Assembly (NCBI GenBank): GCA_019614645.1
Contig: JABWDB010000001.1
Coordinates: 28,761,501-28,825,500, forward strand
Direction of reading: 5' to 3'
Length of the DNA: 64,000 nucleotides
Source of the DNA: Stratiolaelaps scimitus
Taxonomy: Eukaryota; Arthropoda; Arachnida; Mesostigmata; Laelapidae
Shown here: positions 1 through 12,337 of the stretch, piece after piece
Layout: each line of letters starts with the position of its first letter
Position numbering within the stretch: the stretch's first letter is position 1
Program-made: the position numbers and the translations under genes
Notes under the pieces: generated by a model
The model's input: the letters and a program-made list of their open reading frames with translations, nothing else
Told to the model about the DNA's origin: nothing
Database searches by the model: none

Positions 1-42
1 TCCGCTGAGGGCGCTGGAGAGCGCGTCGTGGCGGTTGACAAA

Positions 43-3000
43 ATGGAGGAATCGGACTCCGGTGTGGACTACAACCTCCAGGTTAGCAGTGACCAGCAAC
101 CTCTGTGTCAGCAGTTTCGCATGCACATTCGAGAAGGCAATGTTGACATGTGGCTTCTCAACTCCGAAGTCTGGGAGTTGCTGCACCCATTCGGTAAGTT
201 CAGTAGGAAGTTTCGTTCAGCGCAGACGATAACGTTTCGTAACGCATTGGGCACTATTGAGTACATTGAAATGTTAGCATGTGGAGCTTAGATAGGAGTT
301 GGAGTGGTGGTAACTCCCTGTTGTTTGTTGTTGAAGCAAGTCACAACACATGGACAGATGGCATAGGCTGTGTTGTTAAATATTGCTTGTTCTTTTTAGG
401 GCAATAACTATTTCTTCTTCTTAAAACTACGATACTTATATTTTCGATGTATATATGTATCTAGTTTTAGAGTATTGAGTCTTCGGGGAATTTACGAAGC
501 CGAATGGAAGCCACGCATTCTTGTTCTACATAAACGGTGGCCCCCGATGCACTCCAGGTTTAGTGCGAACTGTCAATCCATCAGATCAGTAGTTTTTATC
601 AGTTCGTTTTGTATCAGCGATCTGACATATGATAATTCCGAATCCATCACAATCTGTGGTTCAAACATGCGAGCAGATGGTGTAGGTAGGCCCCTCCCCC
701 TGCCTTGTAATGATGAGAGTAATAGAGGAATTGGAAAAAAGGAGGGTGTCTCAGTCTCAACGCCTTTACCCAGAACTAGAGGGCATAGCAGAAGATACAT
801 ATTCACTTAATTATTTCCAGCCCGTTTTTTTTTTGCTATACGTGAACAGTCGTCTGGGCGTCTGCACTAATTCGGCGCCAATACTATTATATCTATCTCA
901 TACCTATGCACCTGTTTAGTATACTGATGAAACCTACATTGCCTATTTCTGCAATATAGGTCCTCATATAGCGACGCATAATAGATCATTTGAGGAACAA
1001 GGCAGGTAAATTCGGGATATATCGTATCCTCGATCCTAAGGCTCCTCTCCTCACGCTGAGACCCAGCGGGGTTTCTGCTAGTCGCCTTCATAGGCTAGAT
1101 AGCGTGAGTAGTCTTATGCACTCGTTGCCCATAATATAATCACTATCCTGCTATGCACAAAACTCAGGTCACGAAATGCTGATCAATACGTCAGGCCGAT
1201 ATATGCGTCCAGATGTACGCGTGGAGGTACGAGGACTCCAGTCAGAGAAGATGTATCACCTACGTGTGAGAATATCCGCCATATCGCCAATCAAGATGTC
1301 CTTCCGCAGAGGGCGCTGGGAATACAGCACGAACGAAGGTAGGATTCAGTTCCACGAGTATGTTAAGCATACACGTGTTGTGCATTCTCCGCCATAGTGA
1401 GGCTCGTCCGCCAGCCGTCATTGTAACGCATAGCTTAATAAAGGTGAAGACGATAGAATACCCTGACATATTGCTATTTGGCTCTTCGTATTCGACGCTG
1501 CCTTGAGAAGCCACCTGTAGCAGAGGTTGGAGCCTGAGGTGTCGAAAGATATTGCAGAGGCATAACAAGGGAAAGATGCGCGACTGGCCATCTTAATTCA
1601 GGCATCACGCAAAGCCTTGATTCATTAAATGCTGATACTGTGTGACTCATTTCTGCTTGTGTTGATCACCGTTCGTTCCTTGCAGCCGCCGCAGATATAT
1701 CCGTGGTACATGAACATCCGGACTCCCCGCGCTCCGGGCAATTCTGGCACGACAGTTTTATCATATTCGACGCCATTAAGGTGGGCGACGCATAAGTCAC
1801 CTATAGCATGCTTGGAAAAGATGCCATTGTGCTGTTAATGATGAATTAACTGACTTGATTAATTTAGCCGTCGATTTCGCCAAAGAGTTCCGTCGCTTCG
1901 CTTGCCGGCAGATTTTTTCCTGGTTCAGCATGCATGTTGTTATTTGTCGAAATAAGGCTGTCATGACGCCTACGAAACATCCGCAGAAGGCAAGCGAGCG
2001 GTGTCTCGGGTTATGGAGAAGTCTCGAAATGAGAATAGAAACAGCTAAATGGATTCGCCGTCAAGGAAAGTCTACGACCTCAATCGACGACAACGGCTAG
2101 ACTAAAAGATGAAACATCTCGCCCTCGCGCATCTTGCAAATCCGAATGTTGACGACCTTCCGATTTAATCTCATAGAAATATGAACGAAAACGTCACACG
2201 AAGTAGATTCGCTTTCTGTTGCTTGACATGTAGTATACCAACCTTTGGCCAGTGACTTAGATTCGCTACTTGCCGTGATTTACGATGCCGCCTGATGTAG
2301 ACAGTGCATTCATTCGAAGTACTTGCTGCAGTTCTCCTATTCAACTGGAATACGGCTTGCATTGCTTGTGGGATCCGGACACTGGTGAATATGTGAGTGA
2401 GCTAGGTCGTACAAAGAGAATTCTCGAGCGCTGGACGAAACATAGCTGGCTACTATCTACAAAGTGAGAATGTTCCGAGTATCTGTCAAATCGCCCGAAA
2501 CTATATATATATTGAAATAGATCACTATTTTCATGATTGCTAGAACTGACACCTCGCCGGCACCAAGGTCCCCGAAATACTATACAAGGGCTCGGCATGT
2601 GTTAGCTGGGCATGCGTCTGTGTATATATCATATATACTTAACACATCACTAGCCATTAGAAATTAGTAGAGCGATTAAGGTCCACTCCTCACCGCCGCC
2701 ATTGCTTAGGTCAACAATTCAAGGTAAAAGTGTTGAGTTCCCAAAAAAAAAAGCCGCTTCTCCTCGCCTATTGTGCTGCACCGCATCGTGAAATCAAATT
2801 CAAAAGTCGTCTAGCCTAAGGTAGATACAATTATTGGGCATCTCCTGCGTTTTTTTTTGTTGTTGTCAGTAACAGACATTGTTATTCTTACCCATGACAC
2901 TTCTAATCCAGCTTTACAGTACATCTGCGTGTGATACTCCAACGGAGGGTGGTGATAGCTCACGGTTGGTTTTGGAACCGCGCCGAAAGTATCAGGTGAT

Positions 3001-4218
3001 AATCGAGCTGGAGGGTACTCTTGGAGGCGACCTACACCATTTCGAATTTGAACAGTTGCAGTTCATTTCTGTCACTGCGTGGCACTCGGCGGCTGTGAAG
3101 AACTACAAAGTTAAGCCGCATCAATATGCCAAGTACGTTTTTCTGATCAGTAAGAAGCGATGAAGATACTGGAACAAAATGCCGCGCAGAGATTGCAAAT
3201 TCGAGCAGGGTTCAGTAACTCATTGACAGATAGATGTGTACCATATTTGTTCACATCATGCGCATAGTATAGCATTCAGGCACACCTAAGCTCGTCGTAT
3301 CTGTAAAGTAAACTCGAAAGTTAAGGATTACATTGTATATGCTTAAAGAACTGCAAAACTCGGCAAAATAATCTGCTCGTCAGTTCTTCCGTCTAGTCAC
3401 TACACCCCAGTGCAACAGGAAATCGTTTCTCCCTACATATATATATATATATATATACCACAAATGAACGTATGATTAATCATTATACACCAATCTGTTG
3501 CTCTGTGGCTGTTGGACAGCCCGACACGTACGCGTCCGGTTGACGAGGTCGACGCTGCTCTTGGAGCAAGGGCCGTCCCACCGACGTTCCAGGTTCTCGA
3601 CGAACGGGGTCAGGTTGTTCGAGGAGCTCTCAACCCGCACGCCGTGAACATTCTGTGCAAACCCCCCCAGGCTCATGGCAGCGCCCGAGTGCACAAGCTT
3701 GGTATGATACACACATTTGCAGTTTTGTGAACTGTTAAGATATGACCTGTTTTGGGTTTAGCCAAATTAGCAAACGATAATTAACTTGTCTCTGCACTGC
3801 TGTAACGGTGGCTGCGGTGAATTGACCGAGTATTGCTGCGACGAATATTCGTAGCGACACAAGTCTTCCATTGACGGCCAATAATGACAACAAAATGGGC
3901 CCGCCCACTTTAGCCCTTGTACTATTTCTAGTTTTTAAGATTTCGTATTTACATTTAATTTCTACTCCTGTGGAGTTACATGTTAAACATTAATTTTCCT
4001 TGACCACCGCTGTAACAGGTATCATTCACGATGCGGGCATATCTGCGACTGGCGCTGACGGTAGCTCAGCCCCAACGCTCTCGGCACCTTCAGGCCACGA
4101 AACACAACGAGCTTTGAGGCTTCTCCACGACCCTGCAGCCAATCTCGAGATGCAGGGTGATGGCCATCGAACAGCGTCTGATATAGAGCAATCGGACATG
4201 GATGTACACCAGTCGTAA
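43..4218 (+). CDS. Divergent T-box transcription factor, six exons (join 43-193, 1168-1338, 1686-1780, 2912-3132, 3520-3701, 4019-4218)
   Basis: Predicted nuclear sequence-specific DNA-binding regulator. The exons join in frame with GT/AG borders (phases 1,1,0,2,1) to give about 339 aa. The T-box spans roughly aa 40-215. Visible landmarks are VWELLHPFGHEML at the domain start, GRYMRP (family GRRMFP), a Trp in GRWEYS, a canonical HPDSP followed by FWHDSFIIFDAIKL, RRKYQVIIEL (family HKYQPRxHIV) and QFISVTAWHS (family FIAVTAYQN). The family NPFAKGFR segment that closes the domain reads KPHQYANPTRTR here, and KLTNN reads KLYST. The C-terminal 125 aa are Ala/Gly/Ser/Asp-rich with no recognised domain. 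ATG 43 was chosen for its context (acaaaATGg), but the frame is open back to base 1, so an upstream exon or start is possible. Exon 4 and the intron after exon 3 were set by the T-box alignment. The subfamily cannot be assigned by eye. I am confident of the T-box call and fairly confident of the borders. Confidence 0.82.
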
Positions 4219-5398
4219 CCATATCCATAATATAAATGAGAGAGGAACTTTCAACCCAATACACTACTAGCTTTGTCTAGGAAACCCAACCTTTCGGTAG
4301 GACATGGGCATCCAATGCCAGGCGGAGCGCATGGCTCGTCAGCTCAGTAATGACAATCATCGTAATCTCGTAACTTGTTAATCTTGTACACTCCATATTA
4401 TGCCGTTTTCTCTTGGGAGATCAGAATCTGAAAAACTGAACGGTGGAGATTTCCTCGGGTAATAATACCTTGGGTGACCATGACTTGTGATCGAAGCGTT
4501 CGTACTCCGATGGTGTGAGTACACTGTGAGATTTTTTTTTTGCTAACGCGTATACAATGTGCAAACAAAGCTGGGTTGTAATGTGTGACTGCGCGGTGAG
4601 ACTTCTTTAACAGGGTGTTCCCTTAATATATAACTGCTATGACCCTTACACTGCTAGACGAATACTGGCGTAAGTGAGGCATTGTGAAACAAACGAGTGT
4701 GGTAGTGTCCGCATAATTTTGTGAGTTTGCTTCTCCCAAAAGCAATTCGTGTGCTGCAATCACGGGTCTCTCTGATGGACAGCGGCTGAGGAATCTGCTC
4801 CGGCGATCAGCTACACCTTATCTGTGGAGCAGACACAACAGACTCCATTGGTCGGAAAGAGTACGACAAGGCATGCCTCAGTTTTTTCCGGCCTTCAGAA
4901 TGGCTCACACAGTCAAGAGCTGAGGTTACCCTTATCTTATTGTTACAGAGCGAGCTAGTAGTTTCAAACAGTGGCGCGCATTAGTATCTAGTAACTGCAT
5001 ACACAGTGTTGAGCTACATACGTTCAACGGCTGCCGTTGTAAACGAGACAATTCGCACTATTGTGGCTCCATTGGTGGGGAATTTCGTGAATACATTTTC
5101 TCTGTTGTATTTATATAGCACTATATCAGAATGCGAACATTTTAACAATAAATAACGAATTCTATCGCTGAACTTAAGCTGGGACCTTTTATGGAAGCTC
5201 TTCACTATTTCAGCGTTGTATCATCTAATTTTTATTTACCCATCGAGAATTCATGCACAGGTATGCATGTCGCAAGGACGTTCTCTCGCGCTCGCAGAAG
5301 ATTAATATAATATAATTCACTGCTGCGATAGTGGGGGGCAATTACACGGAAATGGATGTGGCAGTGGACGAATGGGCAAGAAAATCGACACGATCCTA
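4219..5398. other. Intergenic, AT-rich, no gene seen
   Basis: This is the 3' flank of the T-box gene. No canonical AATAAA was found just after the stop; the nearest A-rich candidate is TATAAATGAG near 4230. The open frames here are short and show no family resemblance. AACAATAAATAACG occurs near 5145 and could be a distant poly(A) signal, but nothing supports its use. Confidence 0.5.
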
Positions 5399-5465
5399 AG
5401 GTAAGGTAAAGGTTTATTGGTTTATTGAAGGAGCTGCAATTTTACAATGCTTAAGCTCTCTTGTT
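5399..5465 (-). mobile_element. LINE-like 3' tail, copy 1
   Basis: Read on the minus strand, the segment contains TTGCAGCTCCTTCAATAAAC followed by a second AATAAACC. It closely matches a plus-strand segment at about 10040-10092 and a minus-strand segment at about 41125-41175. The shared core is GTTTATTGAAGGAGCTGCAA and related sequence on the plus strand. A short dispersed element ending in tandem AATAAA-type units is typical of a non-LTR retrotransposon 3' end. No coding part is recognisable next to this copy. Confidence 0.5.
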
Positions 5466-5854
5466 TATGTCACACACAGGAAGCGCATAGTACGCCGAAG
5501 AGTGAATCGTCGCACCAAACCGCTGTAACCAGCGCTCAACTAAGACTCGTGAGGCTTCGTTTTAAATATATAACTGCGAACTCGAGTCTCATCCTTCCAA
5601 AATCTGGCACTTGCACATAATACGCGATGCTACCTGACCTTTCTTCTTGTCCAATGGGAACACATTGTATACGTTGATTGTGCTGGCTTACCGTTACCTG
5701 TTACAAAAGAACAGCGCATATGACGTCGCATGCAGCCTCCTACAATAAAATGTGTCATATTTCGGTTGTGCAAAATGATAACGCACCCGCAGTTATCGAG
5801 TGTTCTCGCTGAATTAATCCAGTTTGTGTTAGGCATTCAAGCTGTACTGTAGTC

Positions 5855-6184
5855 ATGGGACGCGCTTCGAGCCTTACTGATGCAGAGAAAGCAGTTATTA
5901 CTGCTTTACACCGAGCAGGCTGCAATTACCAGAGAACCTGACAGAAGTCGTCGTGTAGTGCAAAATTATTTACGCAGTCCGTCGACGTATGGTACTAATA
6001 AGTATAAAGGACGTCCACGAAAGGTCAGCCAGCGAACTGCCATGCACATTTGTCGATTGGTCTCGAATTCGACCATAGGTTGTGAAGCAATCAGGCAAGA
6101 GTTAAACCTTCACTTTCATAGATCAACAGTTTTAAGGACAATTAAGCGTTATCCGCATATCATACGGGCGCAAATGAAAAGAAC
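5855..6184 (+). pseudogene. Tc1-like transposase fragment, frameshifted and truncated
   Basis: Two overlapping frames together resemble the N-terminal half of a Tc1/mariner (Tc1-like) transposase. The first frame reads MGRASSLTDAEKAVITALH from ATG 5855 and ends at a stop near 5932. The second frame continues with RSRRVVQNYL, then GRPRKVSQR (the GRPRK AT-hook-like motif between the two helix-turn-helix halves), then STVLRTIKRYPHIIRAQMKR. This is the paired-like DNA-binding region that binds the inverted terminal repeats. The match stops at a TA microsatellite (about 6190-6211), so the DDE catalytic domain is absent. A frameshift near 5920-5930 separates the halves. No flanking terminal inverted repeats were recognised. 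This is a dead copy. Confidence 0.75.
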
Positions 6185-6189
6185 CGACC

Positions 6190-6211
6190 TATATATATAT
6201 ATATATATATT
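6190..6211. repeat. (TA)n microsatellite
   Basis: An uninterrupted TA run lies directly after the Tc1-like fragment, at the point where the transposase similarity is lost. Confidence 0.9.
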
Positions 6212-6269
6212 TCCTATTTTCTCCTTCGGAAACAAAAGCGTATGTAGGATAGCAACTTTCCGTTAATAA

Positions 6270-9200
6270 ATCTCACTTTGAATGAATGAATCAATGCGTG
6301 AACGATCGTTCCTGTCAAGCTAAACCGAGCGCCGAGCTTTTGAGATGCTCATTGCTTTATTAACATATTAGTACAGCTAATACCTACGACAAATCCCCAT
6401 ATGAGTGAATGCAAAGTCTCCTTGAATACTAAAGGGAAGATTCAATACAGCAACGACCAAAGAAAAACGAGGTACAATGCACAGGGGGACTCCCGAGTGC
6501 CTACGAGAGCGCGCAAGACAACGGGGGCGCCTATGAGCAAAGGCGTTCTCAATATAGATTTTGCATTGGTGACAAATAAGACGCGATGCACAAGCAACTA
6601 ATTGGCAAGCAAAACTAGTTTCTTGACTCGAATCTTCGCTTAAAAATAACGTGCTTGCCACCGACAGCAATATTGTGTTTCCTCAATGATGGATCTGGTG
6701 GTAGCGACAAAAAACGTCTATGCACGGAAGGCTCTGCAACTATATCTCCGTAAATGCGTTGAGTGACGAATGATTTCAAAGTTGAGGTGAGTGGCTTTCA
6801 CTGGCAGAGTGTTCGTTTCACTCTGTCCGATGGTCGTACAGCGCGTGGTAATTTGTGCTTTGTTAAGTTTTGGAAACACGTATGTTGTTTCTATCATCGT
6901 ATTCACTGTTACAAATGCTTCCGTCAGGTCAAGAGCTTGTCGTCTGTCAAGGGTAGCCCACCATGCGATAATGTTCGTCCGTGCAAGGGATTCGTTTGGG
7001 GTTGCCGTCTTCATCAGAGGTTAATACGTCTTCGCTGAACTAGTCTGCCGCAACAAGATTAATCTTGGCTTTAATGTCCGTGAAGCCTATCGTGATTTCC
7101 TTTCATGGTTGGCCCACACCCTTTGTAGTTTGAAGTGGTTCCCTTGGGTTAGATGAGGTTGTTTATCGATCATCACCCGTCTTTCCTAACCTTCTTGGGT
7201 CGGCGCTGAAGGCTGTATTGTCGAAAACCTGGCCTGGTAGACACCTTAACGAACTAAGATCGAAAGATACACTCCAATGGCTTTGCGACGAACTAGAGCC
7301 ACAGCTTTTTGCAGTGTTGGAGTTGGATTTGGCAACACATCTTCGCGGATGTCTCTCGTCTCACTCCAACAGAAATTAAGTCATTCACAAGCGAAGCTCG
7401 GCACCAGGCATAGGGCTCACAGTGTTGTGGTTATTGTTGTTGGTCCACAAAGGACGCATCAATGTCCATGTTGCCGTTGTCGTGTTATTACCGATAATCT
7501 GTAGGGTTTGTAAACGCCTCCAAATATCTATCAGACAACTTGAACATGTCCTCAAGACTTTGCAGCTCCTTATCAAAATTTTACGCGATCTGCATGATCA
7601 AATAAACGATATGCTCACCCCCTCGTTCGGTAGAGTACCGATATGTGTTTGTATCCGAATTTCTTATTGAAGGCGGAACCGAGCACGTTCAACTTTAGCT
7701 TGCACTTATTGCTTTCAAGAACGGGGTTCACATCAACACGGACGAGCACAGCTCGGTTGGGTTAAATGACATCGGTGATCAACTGGCAATCCCTATTTGT
7801 CTTGACTGCGTTGGCTGTCACCTCTACGTGAAGATTAAATATCTGGATGACATGAATTCATAACAATCCCAAGCTTCCATTGCCGAATCAGCAACCTTCA
7901 AATATTCTACCTCAATCGTACAGTTTGGATTGGACTTTCGTTTGGGGTTAGAGCTTTTTTCATCAGACATTTCTCGGTCCTCACAAGGATGGCGTTCCTA
8001 CGAGAAATATTGGGAGAAAAATCCACACCACGCTGAGTTCAAGGATATATGCCACTCCCTGTCGATTTTTGTAAGCTGTGATACCCCGTAAGGTCTGAGG
8101 ACGGTAGCGTCACACTACGTAGGGTACGTCGGTGAGCTTGTCCATTTGCAGCTGGCCGCCCGCTCTCATTAGGCATTGCTAGATATTCATCCGAGCGGGA
8201 TTACTAGGAGAAGTGTTGAGAGGAAAAATCCACACCTCCCTGAGGCCACGGCTGGATTACCGTGCCTGCGACCTAGAACATATCCCACTAGAGGTTTTCG
8301 CATCCACTACAGCGGTGGACTCGTTCAGGTTGGTGTCTTTCTCATGAATGGATCACTCGTGCCACTACAGAAACACTTTTGGGTGTTATCGTAAATCCTT
8401 ACCATTCGACGGTGGCAAAATGAGTACCTTAGGTGAAGACTTGCCTGTTCTACCGAGGACCAATCAAGGCGACCCCCTGGAGCTCACGATTCCAAAAAAA
8501 ATGACCGAAGCGCGCATCTTATTTGTTCCGTGCTCAGTCAAACGGTACGGGTGGATCAATATTCCTTCATAAAACGGCGAACTATTAGTACATGCCCATA
8601 GAGAGACCGAAGTATCTTCAGACGACCTTTTTGATGGCAATCTCATTGCGCAAGTTATCGCTATTCGCCTCACTCAATGATGACTGTGGAGCAACGGACC
8701 ACTCTTGCTCCCCTAAGTATGTGCACACTGTAAACGCGTAAATCACCCGTGAAGTCCTTTTAGACAACTCTTCGTGTGCCTTTAAGTAAAAGCTTTGTAT
8801 TTTATCTAGCTAGCTGTCAGTTATTGTTAGTTACAACTAATAAAATACTAGTGCTCCGATGCCATCGACGGTCAGCCAGAAGGTGATGAGCTTTTCCAAC
8901 CTTTGAATTGTTTGATTTCATCATTGATATTAATCACCTATCTTCCTCCGCACGGACTGGCGCTAAATCATACACTATCATGTCGCTTCTGCGAAATATT
9001 GGTTCCACTGAATAGCTCTGCAACGGAGAGACCCTTGTCGTCGCCGAGCTTGGCAATAACATCATTAGAGTATAAGCAAGCACTTGAGAGAACACGCTGG
9101 TAAAAAGGTCTGCTACAACGTTGGGTTTATGCAAGAGCGTCTTATTATAATGTCACTCGTATCCTGTATGACCAGCATTTGGCATTCATAACGCACGTAT

Positions 9201-9930
9201 ATCAAGAAACAGTAACCGCTCCTAATACACGTTCTGCTAATTAATTAATTAAAAACAAACACCCTCACAACTCCAACAATTCTCGCTGGATAACACCATT
9301 AAGTACAATATTAAATTATATCTAAAAATAATGCATATCATTGTCCGTTACGAACTAAAACAAAGCCACTCTCTTCCTTAATAATAATAATAGTAGTTTA
9401 CTCAAAGTACAAAACTGCATTGGTACAACATTCGTGTTTCGCACCGAGGCGATTTAGATAATATAACAAAGACAGGTAAATACAAGAAAACTAAGAAGCA
9501 AAATAATACGGAGAGAAAAAATGTAAGAATCAACATGTTGCATGGCAGATGTGTGATCTCAAAGCGGCGCTATCACTCGACCACTGGCAGCATAAACCAC
9601 AACTTTTGAAACAGTCCGCGGCGGCAGACTAAGTTGTGGTACCTATGTAGCTGCCGAGACCAGTGCGTCGCCGACTTGAGCCCCGACGGAACAAGCAAAA
9701 TGCACAGCGTATGGAAAGATGATTTTGTACGGTCGTAGTCTGATGTGAACAACAAACGGTGGTTGCCATTGACGATTAATGAGCTCCGCCATTGACGATC
9801 TCAGTTGTTCGTATGACATATAATGGAATTTAAGCATCGAAGTAATGCCAAGCGTTCCAACTCTAGGGAAGTGATACACTCTCAGCAGAGGATGGTAGTT
9901 TTAACAGGCAAAGGCGTTTCGTCTTCCACG
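6270..9930. other. Intergenic with degenerate low-copy repeats
   Basis: No gene is recognised. Two related segments occur: around 7992-8036 (GAGAAATATTGGGAG then AAAAATCCACACC) and around 8205-8250 (GAGAAGTGTTGAGAG then AAAAATCCACACC). A second weak pair shares CGTTTGGGGTT and CATCAGA at about 7000-7018 and 7943-7968. The short open frames (for example 6718-7014 minus, 8176-8394 plus) match nothing recognised. The pattern suggests remains of an old duplicated or transposed sequence. Confidence 0.35.
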
Positions 9931-10039
9931 TAAACCCCCCCCCCCTTCACTGGATCGGAGCCCACTTTAATGGAGATTGGAAGGTGTCTCTGGTGGTGAC
10001 TGTGCGTTTGAAGAAAATTTCCTCCTCTCAATAAAAAAA

Positions 10040-10092
10040 AATGCATTGTAAAATTGCAGTTCCTTTATAAACCAGTAAACCTTTACGTTTTG
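10040..10092 (+). mobile_element. LINE-like 3' tail, copy 2
   Basis: The plus-strand sequence GCATTGTAAAATTGCAGTTC followed by TTTATAAACCAGTAAACC is the reverse complement of the 5399-5465 segment with a few substitutions. It is a dispersed repeat, most simply read as the 3' end of the same non-LTR element in the opposite orientation. Confidence 0.5.
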
Positions 10093-10658
10093 CCTTTATC
10101 TAGCCACCGAAGTTACCAAATAGGGTTTCATTCTAAAGCCTATTAAAAATATCCATAATATTCAACTGGTAATAGATTTTCATTGTGTATGTTATCCTCA
10201 TTCGGGTCTGTATGCTGCCATATTAAACTTGATTTAAATTTCATGTCTGGTAGGCATGTACGCATGTATATACACATTGCCATAGACGAACCAGTAGTTC
10301 TGATGCATATCAAGCTCCCTCTCGGTCATTTATAGTAGTTTCAGCATCGCTGTTAATCAGCACCACTTGTTCGCTAAGCGTTGAAATCGAAATGATCATT
10401 ACTTCTTGGAAATTCTGTACATGTATTATACATAGCTTCGCTCAGCGTATTTGCCAAGATGAACACTACGGAGTGCGTGGGCGGACCTCGAGTCGACTTT
10501 GTTAAAAGGTGTACAACAAAAATAGTGGAGTACACTAACAATTGACCCGATTGCGATTCGTTGAGACAACCCGCAAACTTCTTATTTGTTTTTGCTCAAT
10601 TCACGCCAATCCGTATATCCCGCACGCAGCCAATGACGGCTGAACGGCGGCTGGCAAA

Positions 10659-10660
<2 letters not shown>

Positions 10661-10697
<37 letters not shown>
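10661..10697. repeat. (CT)n microsatellite
   Basis: About 18 CT units on the plus strand. A second shorter CT run lies at about 10880-10905. Confidence 0.9.
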
Positions 10698-10701
<4 letters not shown>

Positions 10702-10979
10702 GGTTCTGCTCATCATGAACTTTCTGCCAAACGCCAATACACCGACTGTTGTCCATAGTCACTGATTGTCATCATAATCATCATCAACAGTATGCGCTTC
10801 ATCCTTCTTTTTACGCTTGCTATTTTTGAAGGCGTTCACGCTCCGCGATTTAATTTTTTTTTGCCTTATCATCTCAGTCTCTCGCTCTCTCTCTCTCTCT
10901 CTCTCGCACTCTCTTTTGCAATCGTTATCCTTTTTCCCATAGTTGGATTCGCGCTTCTCCTCGTTTAGAGATCACCAGC

Positions 10980-12279
10980 AGCGGCATGCTGTTCTCCCGT
11001 CGCATCAGCGACACAACACTTCGATGTGGTGTTGTTAATCCCGACGCCCATCATCCACCGTCATGGCGAAGGTATTATTAGATGACACTGTGCATCCCGA
11101 CGCGCCCATTATTGTCTGGATACCAACAGCTGCAGCAGCAGCAGCAGTCGAAGTGGACATTCGCTAGATCGCTGCGCCCACCGACGACGGTCTCGGCGGG
11201 TGCGGCTCCAGCTTTCTGGTGCCGCCGCTCGCCTGCTGCTGCTGCTGCGGGTGATGCCGCTGCAGAGCGGGACAGAGCGAGATACAGCGGTGGTCCACGA
11301 ACAGCAGCGGTGGAAGTTCCGAGTCGTTTTCAGACGACGACGACGGCGGCGGCGGCGGCAGCAGCAACAGCAACCATGACACAACAGTGTAGCGCAAATG
11401 GCAGTCGCCCCACGGCCAGCGCATGAGTATTAGTAAGCAGTGATTGCCAACCTGAGCCTGGGTTGTTAGCGCAGCCACCGGGAGACGAATGCTCAGGTCA
11501 TCAAAAGTCGGGGCTGGACATGCCACCAGAGCAGAGCTGGTGGTTGGTCTACTGCCCGCCCCGGGAGAGAGAGCGTGAATGGATGACTCACTCAGTCACT
11601 GAGTGAACACACAGTCGTCATCATCATCATCATTCGTAGTATTTATTAGCGATTGAGTATCATGGCAATACTACTGGCATTGCTCCGACACCTGCCATTA
11701 CAACTTGTCGTCTACCATCATACTACTAGTGCTACTACCAGACGATGATCATTGTCATTGCGTCGGCAGCAAGAGCAGCGGCCGTATCAGCAATGATGGC
11801 GGCGACAGAGCGCTCATATCGAATAGGGCCCAGACGACGACGACGGCGGCGCAGCAGCGGCGGCGTCAGCAAAAGGCAACACTGAACGAAGCGTCAGAAA
11901 AAGCGCCGGCGATAGCAACAGCAGCCGTTCGGTGAAGCAGCCGATCGTGGTCCTTCTTGTCCTGGGCGGCTCGGTTTCGCTGCCGTTACTGCAGCTAAGT
12001 TAGCTACTATAGTTGATAGCAGCGATTTCGGTAGAGCCGCAGTCACGATGATGATGACGACGACGATAGCGACAACAGCCCGCGTCCGGCAACAAAGAGT
12101 CGCCAATTATAGCCGATGTGTATAACCGTTGTGGGTTGGCTGTAGCTGAAATGTTGTTTTTTGGTTCTACCCATACCTTGTACAAGTACGTAGAAGAATT
12201 AGACTAAACAGGTACAATGAGAACACCACTAATGCACATAACTGATATATTCTACAGCTTCAACTACTGCTCCTGCTTC

Positions 12280-12337
<58 letters not shown>

